Positions 37,677 through 47,383 of a stretch of DNA of 64,000 nt are shown here, piece by piece. The notes below the pieces were generated by a model. It had not been told where the DNA came from, made no database searches, and saw nothing but the letters and a program-made list of their open reading frames with translations. Source of the DNA: Bacteroidota bacterium (GTDB lineage Bacteria; Bacteroidota; Bacteroidia; UBA4408); assembly GCA_963169745.1 (NCBI GenBank), contig CAUJCU010000009.1, positions 62,001 to 126,000 of the forward strand, written 5' to 3'. The first letter of the stretch is position 1. The number at the start of each line of letters is the position of its first letter. The position numbers and the translations under genes are program-made.

Positions 37677-40085
37677 ATGAAATCAAAAAAACTATTCTTT
37701 ATCTTTCTTGCTTTAATCCTGTTAGGATATTCTAGTGGGATTCAGGCTCAGTTAATTATTAACAATACAACCTACACAACCCCTAGTGCTGCCGAAAGCC
37801 TAGTCAATAATATTTTATTAGGGCAAGGTGTTGTTGCCAGTAACATAACCTTTACTCCGGCAGCAGGTTCTACTATTCAATTGGGTTTTTTTAATGGCAT
37901 AGGCAGTAATATTGGTTTGGATAGTGGTATTGTGCTATCAACCGGAAACATAATGGATTTAGCACCGGGAGGTATGGGCACTGGTCAGCCTCCGGGAGGC
38001 TCTGATCAAGACTTATTAACTTTGGCTAACTCGGTACCCCCATTAATAGGGCAGAGTTTTTCTGTTAGTTCAACCAATGATGTTGCTATTCTAGAGTTTG
38101 ACTTTGTGCCTTCGGCTGATACCGTTAAGTTCAGATATGTATTTGGCTCTGATGAATATACTACATGGATTAATAGCCAATATAATGATGTTTTTGGATT
38201 TTTTATTAGTGGTCCGGGAATTACAGGTCCGTTTACCGGAAACTCACAAAATATAGCCTTTGTTCCGGGAACTAATCCTCCACTTCCTATTACTGTTAGT
38301 TCTGTACAACCGGGGTTAAATGCTCAATACTATATTAGTAATACCTCGCAAAGCACGGTTGCTTTAAATGGTTTTACCACTGTATTTACAGCTATATCGC
38401 CCGTTGTTTGCGGTGAAACCTACCATATTCGCTTAGCAATAGCCGATGGGTCCGACAGTTCCTTAGACTCAGGTGTGTTTTTAGAAGCCTCAAGTTTTAC
38501 TTCAAATGCGGTTAACTTAGTTTCAAATACCGTAAGCGGTGACACTACTTTAGTTGAAGGATGTACTGATGGTACCTTTACATTTTATCGCCCAGGATCT
38601 TTAGCAGATAGTTTGTTACTTCCCATAACTGTAACAGGTACAGCCACAGCCGGTGCTGATTACAATGCGCTTCCGGATACGGTTATTTTCTTACCCGGAC
38701 AAAATACGGTACAATTTACTGTAAATCCAATAAATGATGGGGTGTCTGAAAATCCGGAGTCTATTATTGTTTCTTTTACTCAAGATGCTTGTGGTACACT
38801 ATTTTTTACTTCTAGTTTATGGATTATTGATTTAGTCCCAGTTACGGCATCAACGCAAGACACTGCACTCGTATGCCCCAATACACCTATCACTATTTCT
38901 GCGCAGTATAGTGGGGGAGGACCGCCTTATTCTGTAGTTTGGAGTACAGGCGAAACAACGAATTCTATACAAGTAAATCCAGCTACCACAACAACATATA
39001 GCTATACGGTAACTGATTTTTGCAGTCCAGATTCGGCTGTAGGTACCGTTACAGTGGACATCCCGGTTTTCTCTCCATTAACATTAACCGGAACAGCAAG
39101 CAATGTGCTATGCCCCAATGGTACGAGTCAATTGACGGCTACTGCAACAGGTGGTTTTCCGGGCTATACTTACATTTGGACATTAAATGGAAACATAGTT
39201 AGTGACTCAGTAAGTATGACTTCAATCCCTTTGTCTAACGATACCGTATATGTGGTAACCGTAAACGATGCTTGTGGTACTCCTCCAGTAAGTCAAAATG
39301 TTACCGTTACTACGGTGCCTTACGTAGCCATTAACTTAGATTTAGGGGCAGATATTACGGTACCTTGCCCAAACACAGGAGTAAATTTAGTTCCAGCATT
39401 TAGTCAAGGGGCTGCACCTTATATTTTTAACTGGAGTAATGGAGCTGTACCTATTTCGGGTGATAGTGCAGCTATTGCACAGCCGGCTGTTTCAACTACT
39501 TATTATTTAACTATGACTGATGCTTGTAATCAAGCTCCGGTAAAGGATTCGGTTAAAGTATTAATAGCCGTAAATCCTGAATTGCTGGCTAAGGCAAGCA
39601 AGGATACTACGGTGTGCAAAGGGAATCCGGTAACGCTAAGTGTAATAGCCGAAGGAGGTGCCGGTTCATATAGCTATTTATGGCAAGACTTGACTACTTT
39701 AGCCGGGTTCGATAATAATACCGGTGTATCAATAAGTCCAATTATTGAAAACACCATAAGCTATTTGATTACTGTTACAGACTTATGCGGAGTTACTGCA
39801 ATTGACACAGTAAATGTACCCCTAAGAACAGATTGTGATGTAGTTGTTCCTAATATTATAACTCCTAACGGTGATGCCGAAAATCAATATCTTGTGTTTA
39901 CGAACATAGAATTATTTCCTCAACCTAAGCTCGAAGTTTTTAATCGCTGGGGAAACAAGATATATGAGTCTGATAATTATCAGAACAATTGGGCTCCTGT
40001 TGAGCTTAATCCGGGAGTTTATTATTTTACCTTAGAGTTGGGTACTATTGACCCTAAAAAAGGGTTCTTTCAAGTAATTAAGTAG
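37677..40085 (+). CDS. Secreted T9SS type-B protein with choice-of-anchor-L domain (paralog 2)
   Basis: An 802-residue paralog of the preceding protein. The N-terminal ~280 residues are highly similar (GLDSGIVLSTG, FDFVPSADTVKFRYVFGSDEY, DVFGFFISGPGITGPF, YHIRLAIADGSDSSLDSGVFLEA), while the repeat region is diverged. Signal peptide about 1-24 (SGIQA|Q). A Calx-beta-like stretch (GTATAGADYNALPDTVIFLPGQNTVQF) is followed by Ig-like modules. The C-terminal sorting domain is recognisable (VVPNIITPNGDAENQYLVF ... FNRWGNKIYES) but ends FFQVIK instead of the more usual GxIxLxR-type end. Probably cell-surface and adhesin-like. Confidence 0.87.
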   Translation: MKSKKLFFIFLALILLGYSSGIQAQLIINNTTYTTPSAAESLVNNILLGQGVVASNITFTPAAGSTIQLGFFNGIGSNIGLDSGIVLSTGNIMDLAPGGMGTGQPPGGSDQDLLTLANSVPPLIGQSFSVSSTNDVAILEFDFVPSADTVKFRYVFGSDEYTTWINSQYNDVFGFFISGPGITGPFTGNSQNIAFVPGTNPPLPITVSSVQPGLNAQYYISNTSQSTVALNGFTTVFTAISPVVCGETYHIRLAIADGSDSSLDSGVFLEASSFTSNAVNLVSNTVSGDTTLVEGCTDGTFTFYRPGSLADSLLLPITVTGTATAGADYNALPDTVIFLPGQNTVQFTVNPINDGVSENPESIIVSFTQDACGTLFFTSSLWIIDLVPVTASTQDTALVCPNTPITISAQYSGGGPPYSVVWSTGETTNSIQVNPATTTTYSYTVTDFCSPDSAVGTVTVDIPVFSPLTLTGTASNVLCPNGTSQLTATATGGFPGYTYIWTLNGNIVSDSVSMTSIPLSNDTVYVVTVNDACGTPPVSQNVTVTTVPYVAINLDLGADITVPCPNTGVNLVPAFSQGAAPYIFNWSNGAVPISGDSAAIAQPAVSTTYYLTMTDACNQAPVKDSVKVLIAVNPELLAKASKDTTVCKGNPVTLSVIAEGGAGSYSYLWQDLTTLAGFDNNTGVSISPIIENTISYLITVTDLCGVTAIDTVNVPLRTDCDVVVPNIITPNGDAENQYLVFTNIELFPQPKLEVFNRWGNKIYESDNYQNNWAPVELNPGVYYFTLELGTIDPKKGFFQVIK

Positions 40086-40121
40086 CGTGGTGTGATTTTG
40101 TAACATTTTTATTGTTTTGTT

Positions 40122-42779
40122 TTGTGGGCTGCTAGGTCTCTATATATTGTCCTTGTTTGTTTCTTAATGCCCTTAAGCGTTTCGGCAACACATATTGTAG
40201 GCGGAGAGATTTATTACACATGCCTGGGAAACAATAATTACAAGATAACACTTAAACTTTATCGTGATTGCTTTAATGGGCAAGCCCCTTTTGATGCTCC
40301 TGCTTATGTTGGCATTTTTAATGCATCGGGTACCTTGCTTAATACATTAAGTATGTTCCATAACGGGGCCAATCCGGTGCCACCAACCATTATTAGTCCT
40401 TGTTTGATTCCGCCTTCGGATATTTGTGTTGAAGAGGCTGTTTATGAACAAATAGTAAACTTACCACCACTTACCGGAGGGTATAATTTGGTTTACCAAA
40501 GATGTTGCCGCAATGGAACTATTACTAATTTGGACGATCCAGGAGCTACAGGTTCCAGCTATTTGGCACACATACCCGATCCGGCTATTGCAACTTGCAA
40601 CAGCAGCCCAAGATATACTAACTTTCCTCCTTTGTTTTTATGTAGTAATGTAAGTTTTAATTTTGACCATACAGCTACCGACCCCGATGGAGATGAGTTG
40701 GTTTACAGCTTTTGTGAGCCTTTTGCCGGTGCTTCTACTCTTGACCCGGCTCCCAATCCACCAAGCGCCCCACCATTACCTCTGGTAAATTATTTACCAA
40801 CCTATTCGGCTACTTACCCCATTGATGCCAACCCGGCATTAGTGATTAATCAAAATACCGGATATATTACCGGAACTCCAAATACCATTGGGCAATATGT
40901 AGTTGGTGTATGTGTTAGCGAGTACCGTAATGGGGTTTTAATTAGTACGAATAAACGCGATTTTCAATTTAATATTTTATCTTGTAATGCTGCTATTGCC
41001 TCAATTCCGGCTCAAACAGTTTTTTGCGATGGCTATACGGTTGACTTTAATGGAGCTGCCAGTGTAAACTCCAATACTTATTTTTGGAATTTTGGTGACC
41101 CCACTACTACTGCCGACACATCTAACTTAATAAGCACAAGCTATACTTACCCCGATAGCGGCATTTATAATGTTATGCTTGTAGCTTATGACCCTGCTGG
41201 AAACTGCTACGATACTTCTTATGCTGTGTTTGAAGTGTACCCTAAGCTAAGCCCTGATTTTAACCCGCCTCCCGGTCAATGCTTTGAAGGAAATAGTTTT
41301 AATTTTACCGCATCAGGACAATTTACCAATGATGCATCATTTTTATGGAATTTTGGAGTAAACTCACTTCCTGCAACAAGTGCACAACAAAACCCCAATA
41401 ACATACACTTAGGCTTGCTGGGAACCAACCAGGTAACTTTAACAGTTTCACAATACGGGTGTACCGAAACGCTTACTAAAACACTCCCAACCGTAAGTAA
41501 ACCAACGGCTCAAATATCGGCTGCCAATCAATATTGTGTTGGATATGAGATTCAGTTCGAAAACAATTCAGATAGTGCCAATGCTTGGATGTGGAATTTT
41601 GGCGTTAATAATGTACTTTCTGACACCAGCCACTTGTTTCAACCCCAATATATTTACCCCGATTCAGGAATTTATACGGTATCGTTAATTGCTTATAACC
41701 AGTGGTTTTGTAGCGACACAACACAACTTAATTTTTGGGTCTTCCCATTACTAAATCCATTAATTTCAGGAGCCGAAGATCAATGCTTTTTGGACAACAG
41801 TTTTAATTTTCAAGCTGCTGGGGCATATACCAGTGATGCTACTTTTGAATGGAACCTTGGAAACACAGCCTCCGTAGCCACTTCTTCGAGTGCAGATGTA
41901 TCTAACATCGTTTATTCGCAGTTAGGGGTATATCCTATAAGCTTAACTGTGAGCCAGTATGGCTGTGTTAAAACGGTTACCGACTCGGTAGGATTATACG
42001 ACAGCCCAAAGGCAAAATTTAGTATTTCAGGTGGTTTAGGTTGTGCTCCGGTTTATGTACAACTAATTGACAGCAGTACTGCTGCAACGCCTATGATTTA
42101 CAACTGGAATTTGGGAGATAACAGCAGCATGAATACCCCCAATCCGAGCCATTCGTACGAAAATCCGGGTAATTATACCATTACACTAACTGTAATTACA
42201 ACTACTGGATGTAAGGATACCTCTACTTTTGTTTATCCTAATGCTGTTCAGGTAATAGCATATCCACAAGCGGGTTTAGTAGCCAATCCTACCGAGGCCA
42301 GCATTTTTGATCCGTTTATTACATTTTCAGATATATCGCAAGGGGCAACGAATTGTGCTTTGCAGTTTAGTGATGGAACATATACGGAACAGTGTAACTA
42401 TACGCACACATTTACCGATACCGGTTTTTTTAAAGTAACTCAAATCGTAAAAAATGAGCTAAACTGTATAGATAGCACCAGCATTACTGTATATATATCG
42501 CCCGAATTCAGATTGTTTATACCAGATGCTTTTACCCCTAACGGAGATGGCCTGAATGATGTTTTCTTACCTTCATCAATAGGAGTTAAAGAGTACACTT
42601 TCCAGATATTTAATCGCTGGGGCGAAAACATTTACCACACTAACGGGCTGCATGATGCATGGGATGGGACTTACAATGGTGTTGCCTCACCACAAGGGGT
42701 TTATGTGTATATTCTTTCGCTCATTGATATCAAGGGAAACAGCCGATCTTATCAAGGAAAAATAGTTTTACTGAGATAG
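40122..42779 (+). CDS. Secreted PKD-rich T9SS type-B protein, probable TTG start
   Basis: An 885-residue exported protein. The signal peptide (SLYIVLVCFLMPLSVSA|T) is followed by THIVGGEIYYTCLGNNNYKI, an N-terminal module I have seen in Bacteroidota surface proteins. It has about four PKD-type domains (FWNFGDPTTTADTSN, WMWNFGVNNVLSDTSH, YNWNLGDNSSMNTPNPSHSY) and a C-terminal type-B sorting domain (FIPDAFTPNGDGLNDVF ... FNRWGENIYHT ... GKIVLLR). No ATG precedes the signal peptide in frame before the stop at 40101. TTG 40122 is the only sensible start seen, as the first ATG lies within the hydrophobic core. Third of the 35279-42779 run. Confidence 0.85.
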   Translation: MWAARSLYIVLVCFLMPLSVSATHIVGGEIYYTCLGNNNYKITLKLYRDCFNGQAPFDAPAYVGIFNASGTLLNTLSMFHNGANPVPPTIISPCLIPPSDICVEEAVYEQIVNLPPLTGGYNLVYQRCCRNGTITNLDDPGATGSSYLAHIPDPAIATCNSSPRYTNFPPLFLCSNVSFNFDHTATDPDGDELVYSFCEPFAGASTLDPAPNPPSAPPLPLVNYLPTYSATYPIDANPALVINQNTGYITGTPNTIGQYVVGVCVSEYRNGVLISTNKRDFQFNILSCNAAIASIPAQTVFCDGYTVDFNGAASVNSNTYFWNFGDPTTTADTSNLISTSYTYPDSGIYNVMLVAYDPAGNCYDTSYAVFEVYPKLSPDFNPPPGQCFEGNSFNFTASGQFTNDASFLWNFGVNSLPATSAQQNPNNIHLGLLGTNQVTLTVSQYGCTETLTKTLPTVSKPTAQISAANQYCVGYEIQFENNSDSANAWMWNFGVNNVLSDTSHLFQPQYIYPDSGIYTVSLIAYNQWFCSDTTQLNFWVFPLLNPLISGAEDQCFLDNSFNFQAAGAYTSDATFEWNLGNTASVATSSSADVSNIVYSQLGVYPISLTVSQYGCVKTVTDSVGLYDSPKAKFSISGGLGCAPVYVQLIDSSTAATPMIYNWNLGDNSSMNTPNPSHSYENPGNYTITLTVITTTGCKDTSTFVYPNAVQVIAYPQAGLVANPTEASIFDPFITFSDISQGATNCALQFSDGTYTEQCNYTHTFTDTGFFKVTQIVKNELNCIDSTSITVYISPEFRLFIPDAFTPNGDGLNDVFLPSSIGVKEYTFQIFNRWGENIYHTNGLHDAWDGTYNGVASPQGVYVYILSLIDIKGNSRSYQGKIVLLR

Positions 42780-42808
42780 TGTTTCCCTTCCTTGTAAACT
42801 ACTTTTAT

Positions 42809-43483
42809 TTAAACTTGCTCCAAGGTTATCTCCTGAACTGAAGATTCATCCTTTAGGGTATCAATTATGGCATTTAATTTAGTCCAATCTAAGTTCTCAC
42901 CTGCTAAGATACAAAGGTATTGTGCTTTATCTTTATCAAACGAGAAAGTCTGAATTTTAAGTTTGTAATGGGTTGTAATATTTTTTAAAATAGGACTCTC
43001 TGTTAAGTTTTGTCGGGCTATTATTTTAATTTTTTTTTGGGAGAACTTATTTATATAAAACCTTTCTAAAGGCTGTAAAGCCCATAAAATAACTAATGCA
43101 ATAACGGTCGTTGCTCCGGCAGCAAAATACAAACCGCTTCCAGTTGCTAAACCAATAGCAGCTACAGTCCACAATCCGGCTGCAGTAGTTAAACCTCTAA
43201 TGGTTCCCTCTTTTGAAAATAAAATTGTTCCGGCTCCAATAAAACCTATACCACTTACCACTTGAGCGGCTATTCTTGAGGGGTCAAAAGAAACATGCTC
43301 TAAGGGCAAAACTTCGGCAAAGCCAAAGGCCGATACAATAATTACCAAGCAAGATCCTACACAAACCATCATGTGTGTTCTTAGCCCGGCAGCCCAATGT
43401 TTCCTTTCGCGTTCTAATCCTATGAGAGCGCCAAATAAGGCTGCTAAAAGCAAACGAAATATAATTTCTTTTTCAGCTAACAT
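42809..43483 (-). CDS. MgtC/SapB-family membrane protein
   Basis: A 224-residue protein: four to five transmembrane segments (residues ~5-145) then a soluble ~75-residue C-terminal domain. LLLAALFGALIGLERERKHWAAGLRTHMMVCVGSCLV and SGIGFIGAGTILF are the MgtC/SapB signature. Members are linked to growth at low magnesium and to regulation of the ATP synthase in some pathogens, but most environmental members are uncharacterised. Convergent with the 40122 gene, 29 bp between stop codons, no hairpin seen between them. Confidence 0.9.
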   Translation of the reverse strand: MLAEKEIIFRLLLAALFGALIGLERERKHWAAGLRTHMMVCVGSCLVIIVSAFGFAEVLPLEHVSFDPSRIAAQVVSGIGFIGAGTILFSKEGTIRGLTTAAGLWTVAAIGLATGSGLYFAAGATTVIALVILWALQPLERFYINKFSQKKIKIIARQNLTESPILKNITTHYKLKIQTFSFDKDKAQYLCILAGENLDWTKLNAIIDTLKDESSVQEITLEQV

Positions 43484-43579
43484 AATTCAAAGGCAAGAAG
43501 TTTTGAGAAGAAAAATGTATGATCAAACGTACGTATTTTTTTTGTTTTTATTGGTATGAAGCTTATTCATAAATTGGAG

Positions 43580-43960
43580 TTATTCGAAATTTGGGATTAA
43601 TGTTTTTTGCTTTTTTCTTGATACCACCTTATGGCTTCGATCAGATACTTTCACAACAAGCGTTGTAACTATGGTGCAACCATTTGTTTTTCGGTATCTC
43701 CTTTTATGGCTTTGTTTATAGCTTTGAGAAATTGCCGTCCAATGTCCGGTTTGTGCATCATAACTTATTTTTGGTGCCATGGAAGGGATATGCTGTATTT
43801 CGTTTAAAGAATATTCATCAGGAACGAGAAGCAGCTTTTTTTGGAAAAGCAGCCCGAGAATAGCTGCTGTATCTGAATGAGCCCTATTGATATGACTTTG
43901 TGCATCTGCAAGATGTGTGAACAGCACGCTTAGTATGAAAGCCCAAATAAATAAACGCAT
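43580..43960 (-). CDS. Small secreted basic protein of unknown function
   Basis: A 126-residue protein with a clear signal peptide (MRLFIWAFILSVLFTHLADAQ, cleavage about residue 20-21) and a mature part rich in Lys, Arg, Ser and His towards the C-terminus (SYKQSHKRRYRKT, SHKVVSRKKQKT). There is one cysteine and no lipobox. I recognise no domain. The signal peptide and uninterrupted frame support a real gene. It is flanked upstream by 284 bp (43961-44244) in which I see no gene, promoter box or hairpin. Confidence 0.6.
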   Translation of the reverse strand: MRLFIWAFILSVLFTHLADAQSHINRAHSDTAAILGLLFQKKLLLVPDEYSLNEIQHIPSMAPKISYDAQTGHWTAISQSYKQSHKRRYRKTNGCTIVTTLVVKVSDRSHKVVSRKKQKTLIPNFE

Positions 43961-44244
43961 TTTTTTAGTTCATAATGTATATAGAGTGGGTAATATTGCA
44001 TAAACTGTCCAAGGTAAAAGCCCCCCAAATGTTGTCTTATATGGTTAAACCTAAAAAATCTAATGTGCTATCTAGTGTAGTATTTCCAGAGTTCTAAGCC
44101 CATTTTGCAGCAGTTTCTTAGTTTTTAATTTACTTCTCGTTTGTTTTGATACTTCATGGTAGTTTTTTACGCAACTTTATTAGTTGTATTTTCCTTGTTT
44201 TTTAAGTCAGGTAAAGTAATTGTTTGCATACTTTTAAACCGATT

Positions 44245-44679
44245 TTAGAGTTCTTTTGTCATTAAGAAATGTTGTATTGTATTAAAAAGAAGAAAGGTTT
44301 TTTCTTGTACTCTATATCCTTGGTTTTGATAAAAAGGCAATGCATTTTCACGCGCTTGTAAAAATATTTTTTCAACTTTATTTTGTCGTGCTTTTTCTTC
44401 TAAATATTCTAGTATAGCTTTTCCTGCACCTGTTCTTTGATATTGTTGGGCTACAGCCATATATCTAACTTGAGCGCTTAAATTTTCAAAAACGGTAAGC
44501 CTTCCTACGCCAATTACTTTTTCTTGATCCCAAGCGGCTGCGTGAAAAACATGATTTAGGTCTTCCATTTCATCTTTTACAGTTGTTATATCTTTATGCC
44601 ATGGTGCTCTAAGAATAAGCCATCTCAAATGAAAATACTGTTCCCATTCACATTCTGTTTGAGGAGATTTAATGAGCAT
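44245..44679 (-). CDS. GNAT-family N-acetyltransferase
   Basis: A 144-residue acetyl-CoA-dependent acyltransferase of the GNAT fold, similar in layout to the ElaA/YjcF group. The acetyl-CoA pyrophosphate loop is QYQRTGAGKAILEYLEEKA (Q/R-x-x-G-x-G/A), followed by KIFLQARENALPFYQNQGYRVQ, the typical strand-helix pair. Substrate unknown. It starts 40 bp beyond the stop of the DUF6089-like gene and may be transcribed with it. Confidence 0.87.
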   Translation of the reverse strand: MLIKSPQTECEWEQYFHLRWLILRAPWHKDITTVKDEMEDLNHVFHAAAWDQEKVIGVGRLTVFENLSAQVRYMAVAQQYQRTGAGKAILEYLEEKARQNKVEKIFLQARENALPFYQNQGYRVQEKTFLLFNTIQHFLMTKEL

Positions 44680-44719
44680 AAAGAAAAGATCTTATTAAGC
44701 AAGACCTTTATGAATGAGA

Positions 44720-45616
44720 TTAGAACTTAACCCTTGATTTACTGGTTCCAGTAAGTTTGTAGCTAACATGAAGCCAAGCAAGCATAAAAGAGTCATTATA
44801 AGTTAACTCTCCTCTTTTTTCACCGGGGTTTGTTCCACCTTTAATAGGAGCCTCTCGTGTAGGCGTAGTTGATGGGTCGGCAAAATAAGCTGCTATATCA
44901 CCATATGCTGCCCGTATAGCTTTGTTATCGTAATAATAAGTACTTACATCATCAATGTAATCGGTAAAGGTTTGGTATATTGAATATTCTAATCCGACAC
45001 TCCATTCGCGGGTAATAGGATATTTGAAACCCACCCCTAATGGAATGCAGAATTGTACTAATGAGTAACTTTTTGCCTCACTATTGGGCAATCCTTGACC
45101 TTCGGTGTGTAAAGGTTTTAGTTTGTACCATTTATTATCAATATATTTTGATTCGGGGTTAAAGTAGAACAGACCGGCACCTCCAAAAAAGTATATGTTT
45201 AAAGGAAATTTTTTACCTCTACGAGCGTATCTTGATTTTACTTTTTCTTCTATAACCGAATATTCAAAATGAGCACTTGCGGTAAAAATATTGGTTCGAA
45301 AACTTAAATTTCTGTTGTTGCGCGCAGGTTCAGCAGTAAGCAAATCGTTTCCGGTGAGGCGTGTCCATCCTCCAAAACCTTTAACGGCAATAGTAGGTGA
45401 TATTTTATAGCGATAGCCACCGGCAACAAGAGGACGAGTCATTGAAATTTCCAAATCTTTCATAAGGTGTGTACCAATTTGATCAGCACCTCCTAAATCA
45501 CCTAAAAAATTAGATGCTCCGGAACCCAAAAGTACCTCTTTCCTGTATTTTTTCCATTGCTGTCCCATTGAAAAAAAAGGCAAAAGGAGTAAACTTATTA
45601 ATATATATTTCTTCAT
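44720..45616 (-). CDS. DUF6089-like outer-membrane beta-barrel protein
   Basis: A 298-residue protein from the chosen ATG at 45616, where a good signal peptide begins (MKKYILISLLLLPFFSMGQ). The frame extends upstream to 45685, but that would bury the signal. The mature part is strand-rich with amphipathic strands and aromatic girdles, and starts EVLLGSGASNFLGDLGGADQIGT. I associate this, with weak certainty, with DUF6089. Probably an outer-membrane protein of unknown role. It follows the lipoprotein gene at 45695-47338 by 78 bp. Confidence 0.8.
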   Translation of the reverse strand: MKKYILISLLLLPFFSMGQQWKKYRKEVLLGSGASNFLGDLGGADQIGTHLMKDLEISMTRPLVAGGYRYKISPTIAVKGFGGWTRLTGNDLLTAEPARNNRNLSFRTNIFTASAHFEYSVIEEKVKSRYARRGKKFPLNIYFFGGAGLFYFNPESKYIDNKWYKLKPLHTEGQGLPNSEAKSYSLVQFCIPLGVGFKYPITREWSVGLEYSIYQTFTDYIDDVSTYYYDNKAIRAAYGDIAAYFADPSTTPTREAPIKGGTNPGEKRGELTYNDSFMLAWLHVSYKLTGTSKSRVKF

Positions 45617-45694
45617 CCTTAAATATATTCGTCTGCGAATGTAAATATTATTTTTATTAAAAACAACCTCGTTTGATAAATCCATAATAATTCA

Positions 45695-47338
45695 CTAAAA
45701 TTTGAATCGAAGCTTTGCACGTCCCGAAATTTTTAAATCCAGTCTATAATCCGAGTAAATTTTTACATTTTTATTCCCATTGTCATAAGTACTAGCTGCT
45801 GCTCTTACATATATTTTCCGAACTTGCTTTAAGCGTTGAATTTTTTCTTCAGGATAGTTTATTTCCGACACTTTGATTGTTGGACTTGTTACTCGCCCAT
45901 CGGCACCTACATTGCCAGATGCCAACACTACTGGATCCTGTAAAAGAGAGTCAAGTACCTGACCCGAATCGTCAGCAAAGTACACCTGAACTTTGGTTTC
46001 AATAGGGAATCCATTGTTAAAAAACAGCTTGAGACCTAATGATTCTAATTCATCAACATCAATAAACTTAAATTGAATAGTATCCTGAAAAAGTAAATCT
46101 TTTAATTTTCCTTCTAATGGAAGATTTATGTCCACATCCAGCTTAAAACGACTGCTGTCTTGAATAAAATTTTGCATTTGTACTGATGGGGGTGGGGGGT
46201 TGGAAAGAGCGTCAACCTTATAAATTAAATACTTTGGCATGTTTCCCAGAGCATCTAAAATATTGCTGTTTGAAGAAGTTAAGAGAATGGAGCTATTAGC
46301 GGATTGACCTATCTGTTGGGGAGTATTAATAGGTAAAGGATTGTTAAAAATAGGACTTGTTATTGGAATAATTGGAGTTTGTGAATTAGGGCTGTAACCT
46401 TGCAGCTTTTCAAAATTTGCTCTTATTGGAACACCAAAAGAATTAGAAATGTTTATAGCCATACTGGCATTAACAAGTGAAAATGAGCCACTAGATAAAC
46501 TATTATTAAACAGTAAAACTTGAATCGTATCGGTATCAGGGGCAACTAATTTTTGACCAATAGACCCATATAAACGACTGAAAGTAATATTAGACATACT
46601 CATGATTATGTCCATATTATTATGTCCTGAGGTGATAGCTGTATTCCCTTTTGTGAGTTTTAAGCCATACACCACTTTTAGGGTATTTGGTAAACCCCCT
46701 GAATGCATGTTTATAGTATAGCCTGATAAATCAAAATTTGCATTTTGCGTTACCGGGTTACTACCTGCTGCCGGTAGGTTTACTATTGTTGAAAAAGAGT
46801 TCCCATTTTTTTTAGCATCCGGAATTTGAATAGTAACTTCTGACGGATGTTGAAATGCGGAGGTCAGATTCAATACAAGAAGGCATGATTTTAAATGCAG
46901 AGAATCAATATAAGAATCTGAAGAACCACTATTAAAATTAAAAGTATTGGAAATGGCAGGATTTAAGGTATAACTGGAGCTATCCGGAAGAAGATTAAAG
47001 GCGCTTACTGCGGTATTAGGTAAAGAAAAATTAAAAGAGAAAGGCTGGTCGGGGATAGCAACCACCTCATCGGCCCGCATAGAAAATAAATTTCCCTTAT
47101 AAACTAAAGTTATAAAGTTATTAGCGTCAACTTGGATATTATTGTTACTGTTGCTTAGGGTTAAAATGTTTTTTAACGACATTGAAGAGTTCACAAGAGG
47201 AATAGCCAAATCAGGCTTCCAATAGGACTTACTCAGTTTCTTAAAATCAAAATTACCCTTAAGACATGAAGATGAAAATAACCATACAACTATCCCTAAA
47301 AAGACAAGCGTAAATACATTACTTCGGTTATTACCCAT
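45695..47338 (-). CDS. Large lipoprotein of unknown function
   Basis: A 547-residue protein with a hydrophobic N-terminus ending in a lipobox-like FSSSC, so it is probably lipid-anchored and periplasmic or surface-exposed. The mature region is strand-rich with many Asn/Ser, repeated segments of alternating hydrophobicity (IDSLHLKSCLLVLNLTSAF, NMDIIMSMSNITFSRLYGS) and no enzymatic motif I can identify. It may pair with the beta-barrel protein encoded next. The start at 47338 has an AGGAG-like sequence nearby on the opposite strand only, so no ribosome binding site helps. Confidence 0.75.
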   Translation of the reverse strand: MGNNRSNVFTLVFLGIVVWLFSSSCLKGNFDFKKLSKSYWKPDLAIPLVNSSMSLKNILTLSNSNNNIQVDANNFITLVYKGNLFSMRADEVVAIPDQPFSFNFSLPNTAVSAFNLLPDSSSYTLNPAISNTFNFNSGSSDSYIDSLHLKSCLLVLNLTSAFQHPSEVTIQIPDAKKNGNSFSTIVNLPAAGSNPVTQNANFDLSGYTINMHSGGLPNTLKVVYGLKLTKGNTAITSGHNNMDIIMSMSNITFSRLYGSIGQKLVAPDTDTIQVLLFNNSLSSGSFSLVNASMAINISNSFGVPIRANFEKLQGYSPNSQTPIIPITSPIFNNPLPINTPQQIGQSANSSILLTSSNSNILDALGNMPKYLIYKVDALSNPPPPSVQMQNFIQDSSRFKLDVDINLPLEGKLKDLLFQDTIQFKFIDVDELESLGLKLFFNNGFPIETKVQVYFADDSGQVLDSLLQDPVVLASGNVGADGRVTSPTIKVSEINYPEEKIQRLKQVRKIYVRAAASTYDNGNKNVKIYSDYRLDLKISGRAKLRFKF

Positions 47339-47383
47339 AATGAAGCATTAAAGGAGTAAATTTAAGAAATATTTATGAAATAT

